Source of the DNA: Nitrobacter vulgaris
GTDB taxonomy: Bacteria; Pseudomonadota; Alphaproteobacteria; Rhizobiales; Xanthobacteraceae
Assembly: GCF_031453995.1 (NCBI RefSeq)
Contig: NZ_JAVDPZ010000003.1
Coordinates: 1 to 64,000 of the forward strand
Length of the DNA stretch: 64,000 nucleotides
Direction: 5' to 3'
Part shown: piece by piece, positions 1-8,326 of the stretch
Layout of the letters: every line of letters starts with the position of its first letter
Position numbering within the stretch: position 1 is the first letter of the stretch
The notes under the pieces: generated by a model
Told to the model about the DNA's origin: nothing
Seen by the model: the letters and a program-made list of their open reading frames with translations, nothing else
Databases searched by the model: none
Program-made: the position numbers and the translations under genes

Positions 1-288
1 CGCGCCAACAGCGCTGGCGACAGTTGCCGTATCGGTCAGAGCGGCAGGCTACCGGAAAAGCCCGATCGATTTACATGCGAGCTATTGCATCGCGAACTTC
101 ACATTCGGGATTCCGGCGCCTTGGATGCCGAGATGAAGCGCCAAATGGGACGACTTCGAAAAGAACCTTGCAGGTGGCCGATACACGCGACAAACTCATC
201 GAGCGCCGATGATCAATTAAAGAACATCTTGACAACGGGTACCAGGACAGATGTCAGCGGCTGGAATGACGTCGGAGATAACGCCTGA
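1..288 (+). other. Open frame entering from the left edge; possible 3' end of a gene
   Basis: Frame 1 stays open from the first base to a TGA at 286-288, so it could be the last 95 codons of a gene that begins outside the window. The translated residues match no family I recognise, contain many Cys, Arg and Ser, and look no more protein-like than an overlapping open frame at 24-212. Nothing else (RNA gene, clear repeat) is visible in this stretch. I treat it as undecided; it may be plain intergenic sequence. Confidence 0.2.
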
Positions 289-289
289 A

Positions 290-646
290 CTACTTCCCTT
301 CCTCCTTCGCCGGATGTTTTCCGTCCTCCTTCGTCGGGGACTGCGGCTGTTTCTTGCTCGCCGCCTGAAGTTCAGCCACCGCCTTCCGCAGTTCCGCAAC
401 TGTGCTCTCAAGCACCTGCATCTGTCGGTTGGCCGCATCGATTTTCTGCCTGCTATCGGTGACATATCTGCTGAGGGTGGTTTGCAGAAAATTGATGTTG
501 CTCTGCAAGCAACTCGTCCGCCTCTCCATCGTCTTTTCGACGGTGCAGATCTCAATACCGGGAACGTCCTGCGCCAAGGAAGCGCAGAGGCCCAGCATAT
601 AAAGGGGCCCGATCATCAACATCAACGGAAGGCGTCGGTCGCTCAT
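290..646 (-). CDS. Secreted coiled-coil protein of unknown function
   Basis: This gene encodes about 118 residues. The chosen start (646) gives an N-terminus with basic residues followed by a hydrophobic stretch and a likely signal-peptidase site after ALA in LCASLAQ, so the product is probably periplasmic. The mature part has two cysteines about 13 residues apart (EICTVEKT and TSCLQSN), which could form a disulfide. A heptad-like segment (IDAANRQMQVLESTVAELRK) suggests a coiled coil, and the tail is Lys/Glu-rich. Upstream in-frame ATGs at 667 and 658 are possible starts. I do not recognise the family; the function is unknown. Confidence 0.55.
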   Translation of the reverse strand: MSDRRLPLMLMIGPLYMLGLCASLAQDVPGIEICTVEKTMERRTSCLQSNINFLQTTLSRYVTDSRQKIDAANRQMQVLESTVAELRKAVAELQAASKKQPQSPTKEDGKHPAKEEGK

Positions 647-924
647 CGAAACTCTCATCCCACACAATGATTCCCTGAAGGCAGCTTTGCAGAACGCCGA
701 TCAAGGGGCGAGGATTATCACGCGACCTCATACTGTGGCGGGCAAACCCACGCGGCCCGAACAGCACCCGGCAGTTCCTTGGATTAGATCTCGGGCAGCG
801 CAATTCATTTCAAATCGCGCGCCGCCGCGTTAGGCGCCATTAACGCTGGCGAAGAAAACCTTGCGATTGTGCAACCAGTTGTTCGCGAACCGGATTTAGT
901 CTCATTCGGTATCATGGAACGGTG

Positions 925-1737
925 ATGCATATCGACTGGCGAATAGTGTTGGGCCCGGCTTTCGCGATTTTGATCGCAGGCGCGTCCATCTATGCCGATC
1001 GCAACGTTGCCGCCTTTCCCGACCTGTCAGCGCTATATATTTGTGTCGTCGCCCTCGCCGGATCGCTTGGTGGCACAGTTTCCGGTCTGATCAGTGCCGG
1101 AATAGCCGTTTTAGCCTCCGCAGGAATTCTCAGCGACTACAATGCCACGGTCGCTGACGGTTCCATCGTTTTACGTCTTGGATTGCTGACCTTGACCGCC
1201 GGCGGCACCGCCTTGATCACCGGATTGTTGCGGTTGCGGATGATGAATGCGCTCAGACGGGAGCGCGAGCGGCACGCGACAGCGGCACGGCTGTCCACCG
1301 CCCTCAACCAGACCGACATCGGGATCGTCTTGCTCGACGCGGACACCCGTGCCGAATTCATCAACCGCGCGTTCCGGAATTACTTCTCGCTGCCTGACGC
1401 GAAGGCCGACAGCAAGCCGCCGTTTATCGCGCTGATGTATCATGGCCGCGATACCGGCGCGTATGAACTGCCGCAAGATGAGCTTAGCCATTTCATCGCC
1501 GAGCGCGTTGGGATGGTACGCGCGGGCGATCCGACCCCGATAAATATCAAACTCAGAAACGGCGAGGTGCTGCGCTTCATTTGCACGGCGCTTCCGGACG
1601 GCGGCCGAATGCTGAGTTATGCGCCGGTGACCGATCTCATTCGTCGCACCGACAATCCGGCGGATGCCGACTACTACCTCTCACTGCGCGGAAGAGACCG
1701 ACGTCTCCCGATCCATCGCCTTCGCGCGGCGGAATAA
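925..1737 (+). CDS. Membrane-anchored PAS-domain protein
   Basis: The protein has 270 residues. Two or three hydrophobic helices span about residues 5-25, 33-60 and 75-95. A short linker with basic residues follows, and then a PAS-like domain (about 115-235) that opens with LNQTDIGIVLLDADTRAEFI, a typical PAS entry. No histidine kinase, GGDEF or EAL output domain follows; the protein ends about 30 residues after the PAS fold. It may sense a ligand and act through a partner, or it may be a shortened relative of the multi-PAS kinases common in this bacterial group. A GTG at 922 lies next to the ATG at 925; I prefer the ATG. A strong terminator follows at 1804-1854. Confidence 0.65.
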   Translation: MHIDWRIVLGPAFAILIAGASIYADRNVAAFPDLSALYICVVALAGSLGGTVSGLISAGIAVLASAGILSDYNATVADGSIVLRLGLLTLTAGGTALITGLLRLRMMNALRRERERHATAARLSTALNQTDIGIVLLDADTRAEFINRAFRNYFSLPDAKADSKPPFIALMYHGRDTGAYELPQDELSHFIAERVGMVRAGDPTPINIKLRNGEVLRFICTALPDGGRMLSYAPVTDLIRRTDNPADADYYLSLRGRDRRLPIHRLRAAE

Positions 1738-1803
1738 TCTCGCTTCTGAAAGGATTTCATCCGTATCGATCCGGAACTATGGTTGCGCATCGATCAACCC
1801 GGC

Positions 1804-1854
1804 CTAGAGTCTTTCACCGCTTAACGGAAGCGGTGAAAGACTCTAGTTTTTTTT
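1804..1854 (+). terminator. Strong rho-independent terminator
   Basis: A perfect 19-bp stem (1804-1822 with 1828-1846) encloses the loop AACGG and is followed by eight T residues (1847-1854). It lies 66 bases after the PAS-protein stop. The stem is much longer than most terminators, and a mosaic repeat module follows directly. Confidence 0.9.
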
Positions 1855-1908
1855 GATTGACGCGTTTTCTTCACGCGAACCGGATTCCACTTCGTTCGAA
1901 AACGCTAT
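1855..1908 (+). repeat. Short palindromic intergenic repeat, GCGTTTTC module
   Basis: The arms GCGTTTTC (1862-1869) and GAAAACGC (1898-1905) are perfect inverted repeats around an inner segment containing CGCGAACCGGATTCCACTTC. Related copies lie at 7737-7796 (opposite orientation), 34931-34992, 38566-38615 and 53717-53766, with more decayed ones at 29371-29420 and 17644-17688. All are intergenic. Confidence 0.8.
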
Positions 1909-1926
1909 GAGAGCACACCCGCCGCC

Positions 1927-2127
1927 ATGACACGCCAGACCGGACAGCAAGCCATTCGCCGCCTCGCCTGTTCCGGATGCGGAACGGAATTCACTTGCGA
2001 TCTATCTGGCAACTGCTGGTGCGCCGAGGAGGCCGGGCGATTGCCAATGCCGACCGAAGGCGGCGATTGCCTCTGCCGCGATTGCCTGCGAAAGGCCGTG
2101 TCGAGGTCATCATCGCCGAAGGCGTGA
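1927..2127 (+). CDS. Cysteine-rich CWC-family small protein
   Basis: This is a 66-residue protein with a compact cysteine pattern: CSGCGTEFTC, then GNCWCAEE, then CLCRDCL. The CxxC...CWC...CxCxxC layout matches the Cys_rich_CWC family of small putative zinc-ribbon proteins whose function is not known. The ATG at 1927 gives the usual family length. It sits 66 bases upstream of the uvrB start on the same strand and may be co-transcribed with it. Confidence 0.75.
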   Translation: MTRQTGQQAIRRLACSGCGTEFTCDLSGNCWCAEEAGRLPMPTEGGDCLCRDCLRKAVSRSSSPKA

Positions 2128-2193
2128 TCACGGTATGTGCATCCGTGTGATTGCGCTCTTTCTTGCGGGCTGGATTCGCCCCATATTGCCGGC

Positions 2194-5100
2194 ATGGCGA
2201 AGCCTCCCAGTCCTCCTAAACAACCCGGTAAACCGCCGAGCGCTCAGAAGTCTAAAGCCCCGAAATCGAAGGCACATCGTCCCGAGGTGCAGCCGATCGG
2301 ACCTGCGCTCGCCGAATTGCTCAATCCGGCGATTAACCGCGGCGATGCCGGCCTCGGGTCCGGCACCGGATTGCAACCGCCACCGGACAATTCGTGGGAC
2401 CGCCGCTCCGGCGGCGAGGCTGCGGCGCATCGCGCGCGAGCCTCCACGCGCGGCAAGGACGATGCGACGGCAAAACGGGATGCGTCTCGCTCCCCTCCCG
2501 TTAGCGGAGCGAGTGACAGGGACAGGGAAGTCTCTCCCCTCAAGGACGAGGTAAAGCAAAAGGGCTTCGAAGAAGCGCCGCAAGCGGAATTCGCGACGCC
2601 GAACTACGGCACCTCCGCCACCATCCCGACGCTCGACCCGGAACTGGCGCGGCAGTTGGGCCTCCCAACCGCCGAGGATGACGATGAAGCGTTGGCGCGG
2701 CCACCGCGCAACAAGATGGAAGGCCTTGGCGTCAAGGCGACCGCTGAAGCGCTCGAGAATCTGATCCGCGATGGCCGCCCCGAATTTCGCGGCGACGACG
2801 GCGGGATGAAAGTATGGACACCGCACCGGCCGCCGCGACCGGAGAAGAGCGAAGGCGGCGTGCGGTTCGAGATCAAGTCGGAGTATCAGCCCAAAGGCGA
2901 CCAGCCACAGGCAATCCGCGAACTGGTGGAAGGCATCCAGCGCAACGACCGCACCCAGGTGCTGCTCGGCGTCACCGGCTCCGGAAAGACCTACACCATG
3001 GCCAAGGTGATCGAAGCCACGCAGCGTCCGGCCCTCATCCTCGCGCCAAACAAGACGCTGGCAGCGCAGCTCTACGGTGAGTTCAAGAATTTCTTCCCCG
3101 ACAACGCGGTGGAATACTTCGTCAGTTATTACGACTACTATCAGCCTGAAGCCTATGTGCCGCGCACCGACACCTATATCGAGAAGGATTCCTCGATCAA
3201 CGAGCAGATCGACCGCATGCGCCACGCGGCGACGCGCGCGCTGCTGGAGCGCGACGACGTCATCATCGTCGCCTCTGTGTCGTGTATCTATGGTATCGGC
3301 TCGGTCGAGACGTACACCGCAATGACCTTCGCCCTGAAGCGCGGCGAGCGCATCGACCAGCGTCAGCTCATCGCCGATCTCGTGGCGCTGCAATACAAGC
3401 GCACATCGGCCGACTTCACCCGCGGCACTTTCCGCGTGCGCGGCGACGTCATCGATATCTTCCCGGCGCACTACGAAGACCGCGCCTGGCGCGTGAACCT
3501 GTTCGGCGACGAGGTGGAGAGCATCGAGGAGTTCGATCCCCTCACAGGCCACAAGCAGGATGAACTGGATTTCATCAAGGTCTATTCCAATTCGCATTAT
3601 GTGACGCCGCGTCCGACGCTAGTGCAGGCGATCAAGTCGATCAAATCGGAACTCAAGATGCGGCTCGACGAACTGCACGCGCAGGGTCGCCTGCTGGAAG
3701 CGCAGCGGCTGGAGCAACGCACCACCTTCGACCTCGAAATGATGGAGGCGACCGGAAGCTGCGCCGGCATCGAGAACTATTCACGCTATCTCACCGGCCG
3801 CCGCCCGGGCGAGCCGCCGCCGACCTTGTTCGAATACGTCCCCGACAACGCGCTGGTGTTTGCCGACGAGAGCCACGTCAGCGTGCCGCAGATCGGCGGC
3901 ATGTTTCGCGGCGACTTCCGCCGCAAGGCCACGCTCGCCGAATACGGCTTCCGCCTGCCCTCCTGCATGGACAATCGGCCGCTGCGTTTCGAGGAATGGG
4001 ACATGATGCGCCCGCAATCGGTCGCGGTATCCGCCACGCCGGGCGCATGGGAGCTGAACGAGAGCGGCGGCGTGTTCGTCGAGCAGGTGATCCGTCCGAC
4101 CGGGCTGATTGATCCGCCGGTCGATATCCGCCCCGCGCGCACGCAGGTGGACGATCTCGTCGGCGAGGTTCGCGCCACCGCAGCGAATGGCTATCGCTCA
4201 CTCATCACGGTGCTAACCAAACGCATGGCGGAGGACCTCACCGAATATCTGCACGAGCAGGGCATCCGCGTGCGCTACATGCACTCGGACATCGACACCA
4301 TCGAGCGTATCGAGATCATCCGCGATCTCAGGCTTGGCGCTTTCGACGCGCTGGTCGGCATCAACCTGCTGCGCGAGGGCCTCGACATTCCCGAATGCGC
4401 GCTGGTCGCCATCCTCGACGCGGACAAGGAAGGTTTTTTGCGCAGCGAGACCTCGCTGATCCAGACCATCGGCCGCGCGGCCCGCAACGTCGACGGCCGG
4501 GTGATCCTCTATGCCGATCAGGTGACCGGATCGATGCAACGCGCCATCGCCGAGACCGACCGCCGCCGCGAAAAGCAGGTGGAATACAACACCGCCAACG
4601 GCATCACGCCGGAAAGCGTCAAGAAGTCCATCGGCGATATTCTCAACAGCGTTTATGAGCGCGATCATGTGCTGGTGGAGATCGGCGACGGCGGCAAGGG
4701 GAATTCCTGGTCGGACGATGCGATCGCGATCGGCCACAATTTCGAGGCCGTTCTCTCCGATCTGGAAACGCGGATGCGCGAGGCCGCCGCCGACCTGAAC
4801 TTCGAGGAAGCCGCAAGGCTGCGCGATGAGGTCAAGCGGCTGCGCGCCACCGAGCTGGCCGTGGTCGATGATCCCACCATCAAGCAGCGCGGGGTCGCGG
4901 CAAAGGCGGGCGCCTATGCCGGCGCGAAGAAATACGGCGATGCGGCGAATCTGCCAGCGCGTTTGGATAAAGCAGCGCAAGGCAGGCCGACCGGAAAGTT
5001 TGGCAAGCGCGGCTCCTCAACTTCAAAAATCCATAAACCCTCGCTCGACGAAATGGGTATCGCCACCTGGCACGAGGTCAAGCCGACCGGCACGCGTCCA

Positions 5101-5256
5101 AAGCCGCGCAAACCGACGCTCGACGAAATGGGTCCGGGGACCGAAAGCAGGATTTTCCAACCGACCAATTCGCGCGAATCCGGACCTGAATTCGGTCCAC
5201 GGCCGCGCTCATCCGGCGGCGCGCCGGGCCACAGGGGTGGATGGAAGAAGAAGTGA
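2194..5256 (+). CDS. uvrB: Excinuclease ABC subunit B (UvrB), extended form
   Basis: UvrB is the DNA-damage-verifying helicase-like subunit of nucleotide excision repair and works with UvrA and UvrC (uvrC is at 31975-34029). The Walker A motif GVTGSGKT is at residues 259-266, and the damage-probing beta-hairpin with YYDYYQPEAYVPRTDTY is near 312-330. The late helicase motif with QTIGRAARN is present, and the UVR domain that contacts UvrC is near 850-885. With the ATG at 2194 the protein has 1020 residues against about 670 in Escherichia coli. The excess is a polar, probably disordered N-terminal head of about 225 residues and a C-terminal tail carrying two LDEMG motifs and a basic end (GGWKKK). 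A GTG at 2137 would add 19 residues but looks unlikely. Confidence 0.96.
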   Translation: MAKPPSPPKQPGKPPSAQKSKAPKSKAHRPEVQPIGPALAELLNPAINRGDAGLGSGTGLQPPPDNSWDRRSGGEAAAHRARASTRGKDDATAKRDASRSPPVSGASDRDREVSPLKDEVKQKGFEEAPQAEFATPNYGTSATIPTLDPELARQLGLPTAEDDDEALARPPRNKMEGLGVKATAEALENLIRDGRPEFRGDDGGMKVWTPHRPPRPEKSEGGVRFEIKSEYQPKGDQPQAIRELVEGIQRNDRTQVLLGVTGSGKTYTMAKVIEATQRPALILAPNKTLAAQLYGEFKNFFPDNAVEYFVSYYDYYQPEAYVPRTDTYIEKDSSINEQIDRMRHAATRALLERDDVIIVASVSCIYGIGSVETYTAMTFALKRGERIDQRQLIADLVALQYKRTSADFTRGTFRVRGDVIDIFPAHYEDRAWRVNLFGDEVESIEEFDPLTGHKQDELDFIKVYSNSHYVTPRPTLVQAIKSIKSELKMRLDELHAQGRLLEAQRLEQRTTFDLEMMEATGSCAGIENYSRYLTGRRPGEPPPTLFEYVPDNALVFADESHVSVPQIGGMFRGDFRRKATLAEYGFRLPSCMDNRPLRFEEWDMMRPQSVAVSATPGAWELNESGGVFVEQVIRPTGLIDPPVDIRPARTQVDDLVGEVRATAANGYRSLITVLTKRMAEDLTEYLHEQGIRVRYMHSDIDTIERIEIIRDLRLGAFDALVGINLLREGLDIPECALVAILDADKEGFLRSETSLIQTIGRAARNVDGRVILYADQVTGSMQRAIAETDRRREKQVEYNTANGITPESVKKSIGDILNSVYERDHVLVEIGDGGKGNSWSDDAIAIGHNFEAVLSDLETRMREAAADLNFEEAARLRDEVKRLRATELAVVDDPTIKQRGVAAKAGAYAGAKKYGDAANLPARLDKAAQGRPTGKFGKRGSSTSKIHKPSLDEMGIATWHEVKPTGTRPKPRKPTLDEMGPGTESRIFQPTNSRESGPEFGPRPRSSGGAPGHRGGWKKK

Positions 5257-5429
5257 ACAGGCGTCGCCGGTCAAACAATCAGGAAAGGCTCACCGTGCGC
5301 TCGACATGACGGATGCCGACGCTTCGAAATGCCGCCGTAGCTGATCGTACTTGCCAAATTCCAAGCCTGTGCAATGATGCCAACCTTCGGCAAATGCCGG
5401 CTATACTTTTTCAGTTAGTTGTTTCCGGA

Positions 5430-5948
5430 ATGGAGGACCGCTTGAGCGAGTTGCTTCATCCAAACGCCCCCCACGATCTTCCCTCGTTCATTACAGCGCC
5501 CGGTGACACGGATGTCTTGATGGTGGCTGTCGGCGTCATCCTGCTTGGAGCCGTTCTGGCGGTCGGCAATATCTATCTGCGGCTGCATACCCTGCCGGAG
5601 CGGATGGCGCACAGATCGCAGAAGCTGCAGTTCGAGATTGTCGCCGTTCTCGGCTTACTGGCGCTGTTTACCCATATGCATGTGTTCTGGGTGGCGGGAC
5701 TGTTGCTGGCGATGATCGACCTGCCGGATTTCAGCACCCCGCTGCGCAGCATCGCAGGCTCCGTGGCGACAATTGCCGGCGTCCAGCCAGGCACGGCGGC
5801 GCCCCGACCGCCGCACGATATCGCGACCGCCGACGCACCGGACTTGGCAAAACCGAACTTGGCAAAACCGGATTTGGCAAAGGCGTCCGACAAAAAAGAA
5901 CCCGGCGAGGATGACGCCGGCGCGAGCGGGTTGCCGGGTCATGCTTGA
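5430..5948 (+). CDS. DUF3302 inner-membrane protein (YiaW/YibI type)
   Basis: The protein has about 172 residues. Two hydrophobic helices (about 28-48 and 70-92) surround a short segment with LPERMAHRS. The pattern of a first helix ending in IYLRLH and a second with LFTHMHVFWVAGLL resembles the DUF3302 family (YiaW and YibI of E. coli). These proteins are encoded beside HlyD-type proteins, as here: the gene overlaps the next one by 8 bases. The C-terminal tail holds three near-identical 15-bp tandem repeats (5841-5885) encoding D/N-LAK-P. The start is uncertain; in-frame ATGs at 5313 and 5397 also exist. It is probably an accessory subunit of a membrane transport assembly. Confidence 0.75.
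   Translation: MEDRLSELLHPNAPHDLPSFITAPGDTDVLMVAVGVILLGAVLAVGNIYLRLHTLPERMAHRSQKLQFEIVAVLGLLALFTHMHVFWVAGLLLAMIDLPDFSTPLRSIAGSVATIAGVQPGTAAPRPPHDIATADAPDLAKPNLAKPDLAKASDKKEPGEDDAGASGLPGHA
5841..5885 (+). repeat. Three tandem 15-bp repeats inside a coding sequence
   Basis: The units GACTTGGCAAAACCG, AACTTGGCAAAACCG and GATTTGGCAAAGGCG lie head to tail in the reading frame of the DUF3302 gene and encode a repeated DLAKP-like pentapeptide. A gain or loss of a unit would keep the frame. Confidence 0.9.
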
Positions 5949-7173
5949 ACTGCTGCTCTGTTCGCTGCTGACGATCGTCCCCGATTATCTTTACCGGCGC
6001 TACGCGCAGGGAAAGCGGCTTGGCCGCGAAATCACGCTCTACTCCGTCTGGTTCGAGCTGAGGTGGGGCATTACCGCCTGTTTGATGCTCACGGTCGCTC
6101 TGATCACGGTGATCTTCTATTTCCATCCCTCGACGACGACAGCGACCCTGTACTTCAGGACCGTCCCGATCATCCCCGAGACAATCGGGCGGGTGGCCGA
6201 GGTTCATGTCGATTTCAGCGCGCCCGTGAAAAAGAACGACGTGATCTTCAAGCTCGACAGCTCGAAGCAGGAAGCAGCGCTGGAAACCGCTCGGCGCAAG
6301 ATCGCTGAGGTGGATGCCGCGCTAGGCGCTGCACAGGTCGATATCATCAAGGCGGATGCCCAGATCCAAGAAGCCAAAAGCGCATACCAGCAGGCGTCCG
6401 ACGAGCTTAACGTGAAGCGCGAACTGCAAAGGCGCAATCCGGGGATCGTCCCCCAGCGCGACATCGAGAAACTCGGGGTCCTGCTCGCGGGACGGCAGGG
6501 CACCGTGGATGCGGCAAATGCGGCGAAAGAATCCGCGATGACCCGCATGACATCGCTTCTTCCCGCGGAGAAGGCTAGCGCCGAGGCGGCGCTGGCACAG
6601 GCGCAGGTCGATCTCGACAAGACCTACATTCGCGCCGGCGTTGACGGACGCGTCGAGCAGTTTTTGTTACGGCCTGGCGATATCGTCAACCCGATGATGC
6701 GATCGGCGGGAATCCTGATCCCGGAGGGCGCCGGCAAACGGTCGCTGGCGGCGGGGTTCGGCCAGATCGAAGCGCAGGTGATGAGGGTCGGAATGGTGGC
6801 GGAGGCCACGTGCATTTCGAAGCCGTGGGCCATTATTCCGATGGTCGTCACGAGCGTACAGGACTACATCGCGGCCGGTCAATTCCGTGGCGGCGAGCAG
6901 CTCGTCGAGGCGGGGCAGACTCTGCGTCCGGGCTCGATTCTTGTCCTCCTCGAGCCGCTCTACAAAGGCGGCCTGGAGGGTATCACACCGGGAAGCAGTT
7001 GCATCGTCAACGCCTACACCAGCAACCACGACCAGATCGCGTCAAAAGATACCGGTGCCTTCAAGCGCTTCGCGCTCCACGCCGTAGACGCCGTAGGGAT
7101 CGTGCATGCCATGCTGTTGCGCATCCAAGCCCTTGTGCTTCCCGTCAAGACGCTGGTCATGAGTGGGCATTGA
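5941..7173 (+). CDS. HlyD-family membrane fusion protein (YibH/YiaV type)
   Basis: This is a 410-residue periplasmic adaptor-type protein. It has an N-terminal inner-membrane anchor (about 34-58) and then a barrel/lipoyl half-motif (VDFSAPVKKNDVIFKLDSSK). A long alpha-helical hairpin (about 105-220) follows, and then the second half-motif (DKTYIRAGVDGRVEQFLLRP). Such proteins bridge an inner-membrane pump to the outer membrane. No ATPase, RND or MFS transporter gene is adjacent, as is usual for the DUF3302/HlyD pairs. The ATG at 5941 overlaps the upstream gene by 8 bases, which indicates translational coupling. The substrate cannot be read from the sequence. Confidence 0.85.
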   Translation: MLELLLCSLLTIVPDYLYRRYAQGKRLGREITLYSVWFELRWGITACLMLTVALITVIFYFHPSTTTATLYFRTVPIIPETIGRVAEVHVDFSAPVKKNDVIFKLDSSKQEAALETARRKIAEVDAALGAAQVDIIKADAQIQEAKSAYQQASDELNVKRELQRRNPGIVPQRDIEKLGVLLAGRQGTVDAANAAKESAMTRMTSLLPAEKASAEAALAQAQVDLDKTYIRAGVDGRVEQFLLRPGDIVNPMMRSAGILIPEGAGKRSLAAGFGQIEAQVMRVGMVAEATCISKPWAIIPMVVTSVQDYIAAGQFRGGEQLVEAGQTLRPGSILVLLEPLYKGGLEGITPGSSCIVNAYTSNHDQIASKDTGAFKRFALHAVDAVGIVHAMLLRIQALVLPVKTLVMSGH

Positions 7174-7250
7174 GACTTGTTTTTCGATCTCAAGAGCAAC
7201 ATCGTGTCAAAACGATCCCGCGATTGCGACACTTCTCGCCGCTTGCTGGC

Positions 7251-7350
7251 TTCTGATTCAACCGTCGTTGAATCAGAATCCAGCATTATCTTTTTTGATT
7301 GATCATGATCTTTATCCGAAAAACGATTTTCACTTTTCGGGATCATGCTC
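7251..7350. repeat. Mosaic palindromic repeat (GATTCAAC and GATCATG modules)
   Basis: Two modules lie side by side. The first is a perfect 12-bp hairpin (7251-7262 with 7267-7278, loop CGTC) with the core GATTCAAC/GTTGAATC. The second is a GATCATG-rich palindrome (7301-7350) in which CCGAAAA pairs with TTTTCGG. Both modules recur at 15624-15779. They occupy the gap upstream of the gene at 7397. Confidence 0.75.
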
Positions 7351-7396
7351 TAAGCATGAAGCGATTTTCTCTTCACATTGTGCGGGGGCACCATCC

Positions 7397-7732
7397 ATGG
7401 CGGATGCCGATCTCGACGTCATCATCCGGCAGCTTGCGAAGCAGCAACACAAAAGCCTGACGGCGGCTGTGAAGACTCGGCGCGACCGCTATCTCGCTCT
7501 TGCAGCGAAAGCGAAGGATGTTGCAGGCAAGCAGCGCTTGCGGCAAATGGCGAAACACACGTTCGAGGAAGGCACCGCCGCCGCAAGGCGGCTGCGGATG
7601 TCCGCCGACAACGCAGCCGACAGCTACGCACGCGCGATGCGGCGGGCGGCGGACACGTTCGCGGCGGAACAGGCCGTCGCGCCGAAGAAAAAATCCGGAA
7701 AGACAGCGAAACCGAAAACGGTGAAGGCCTGA
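7397..7732 (+). CDS. Small Ala/Lys/Arg-rich helical protein, unknown function
   Basis: This 111-residue protein is predicted to be almost wholly helical, is rich in Ala, Arg and Lys, and has a lysine-rich tail (APKKKSGKTAKPKTVKA). There is no signal peptide or membrane segment, so it is probably cytosolic. The basic tail could bind nucleic acid, but this is only a guess from composition. The start ATG at 7397 was chosen because the frame upstream of it reads through the repeat element and lacks protein character. I do not recognise the family. Confidence 0.5.
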   Translation: MADADLDVIIRQLAKQQHKSLTAAVKTRRDRYLALAAKAKDVAGKQRLRQMAKHTFEEGTAAARRLRMSADNAADSYARAMRRAADTFAAEQAVAPKKKSGKTAKPKTVKA

Positions 7733-7736
7733 CGCT

Positions 7737-7796
7737 TATAGCGTTTCGAGCGACGTGGATACCGGTTCGCGGGAAGAAACGCATCAATCAAAAAGG
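7737..7796 (-). repeat. Palindromic intergenic repeat, GCGTTTTC module (reverse copy)
   Basis: This stretch reads as the reverse complement of the 1855-1908 element, with GCGTTTCGAGCG near its left end, an ACCGGTTCGCG core and GAAACGCATCAATCA at the right. It lies four bases after the stop of the gene at 7397-7732 and may act as its transcript end. Confidence 0.65.
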
Positions 7797-7882
7797 ATGT
7801 ATCACGATGATTTTGAATCGACGCGATCCGGAATCGAACGCGATCATTCCAATATTTTAACGCGAGATGCGGCAGGAAACCG

Positions 7883-8221
7883 CTAAAACTTTTTCTCATC
7901 CCGCTCTAGATTTTCGTGCGCCATCAGCTTTGCCGCCGCGTCCCTCGCCTGCTCGGCATCCGCTATCAGCAGGAATTCGTTGCGCGCCAGTGTCACGCCG
8001 CTCGCCGTCGTCACCGCGCGTTTGGGACAAATTCCGAAGCAGCCGGTCATCACCACACGCGGGCGCTTCTCGCCGCTCGCCCGACTCAAAGCCTTCAGTT
8101 CCGATTTCAGCGCGCGTTTAACCGCGTGGCCGTTCGCGGCGCGCTTGAGACATTTTCTGCAGATCAGTATCGGTGAAGGCCGGCGCGGCCGCGCGGTCGC
8201 GGGCGAGATTGAATTTACCAT
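7883..8221 (-). CDS. Ferredoxin-like (2Fe-2S) metal-binding protein
   Basis: This is a small protein of about 112 residues. Counting from the start at 8221, four cysteines are at 21, 24, 61 and 65 (ICRKC and GCFGICPKRAV). The second pair resembles the CxGxCP turn of thioredoxin-fold (2Fe-2S) ferredoxins, where four cysteines hold the cluster. It therefore probably carries an iron-sulfur centre or another metal; the partner is unknown. An in-frame ATG at 8230 is an alternative start. The gene stands alone and is divergent from the gene at 8327. Confidence 0.6.
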   Translation of the reverse strand: MVNSISPATARPRRPSPILICRKCLKRAANGHAVKRALKSELKALSRASGEKRPRVVMTGCFGICPKRAVTTASGVTLARNEFLLIADAEQARDAAAKLMAHENLERDEKKF

Positions 8222-8326
8222 GATGAGCATATAGGCATCGCGCCGATGCGCGCATGCCCGCGCGCCATAATTTCGAACACACGCGGCCGCAATGTGCGGC
8301 TTCGGATTGGCGGACTGGCAGAACCC

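Noticed and set aside
2128..3597. 489-codon open frame on the minus strand across uvrB
   Set aside because: It lies fully antisense to well-supported uvrB codons; long antisense frames are expected in GC-rich DNA and the product resembles no family.
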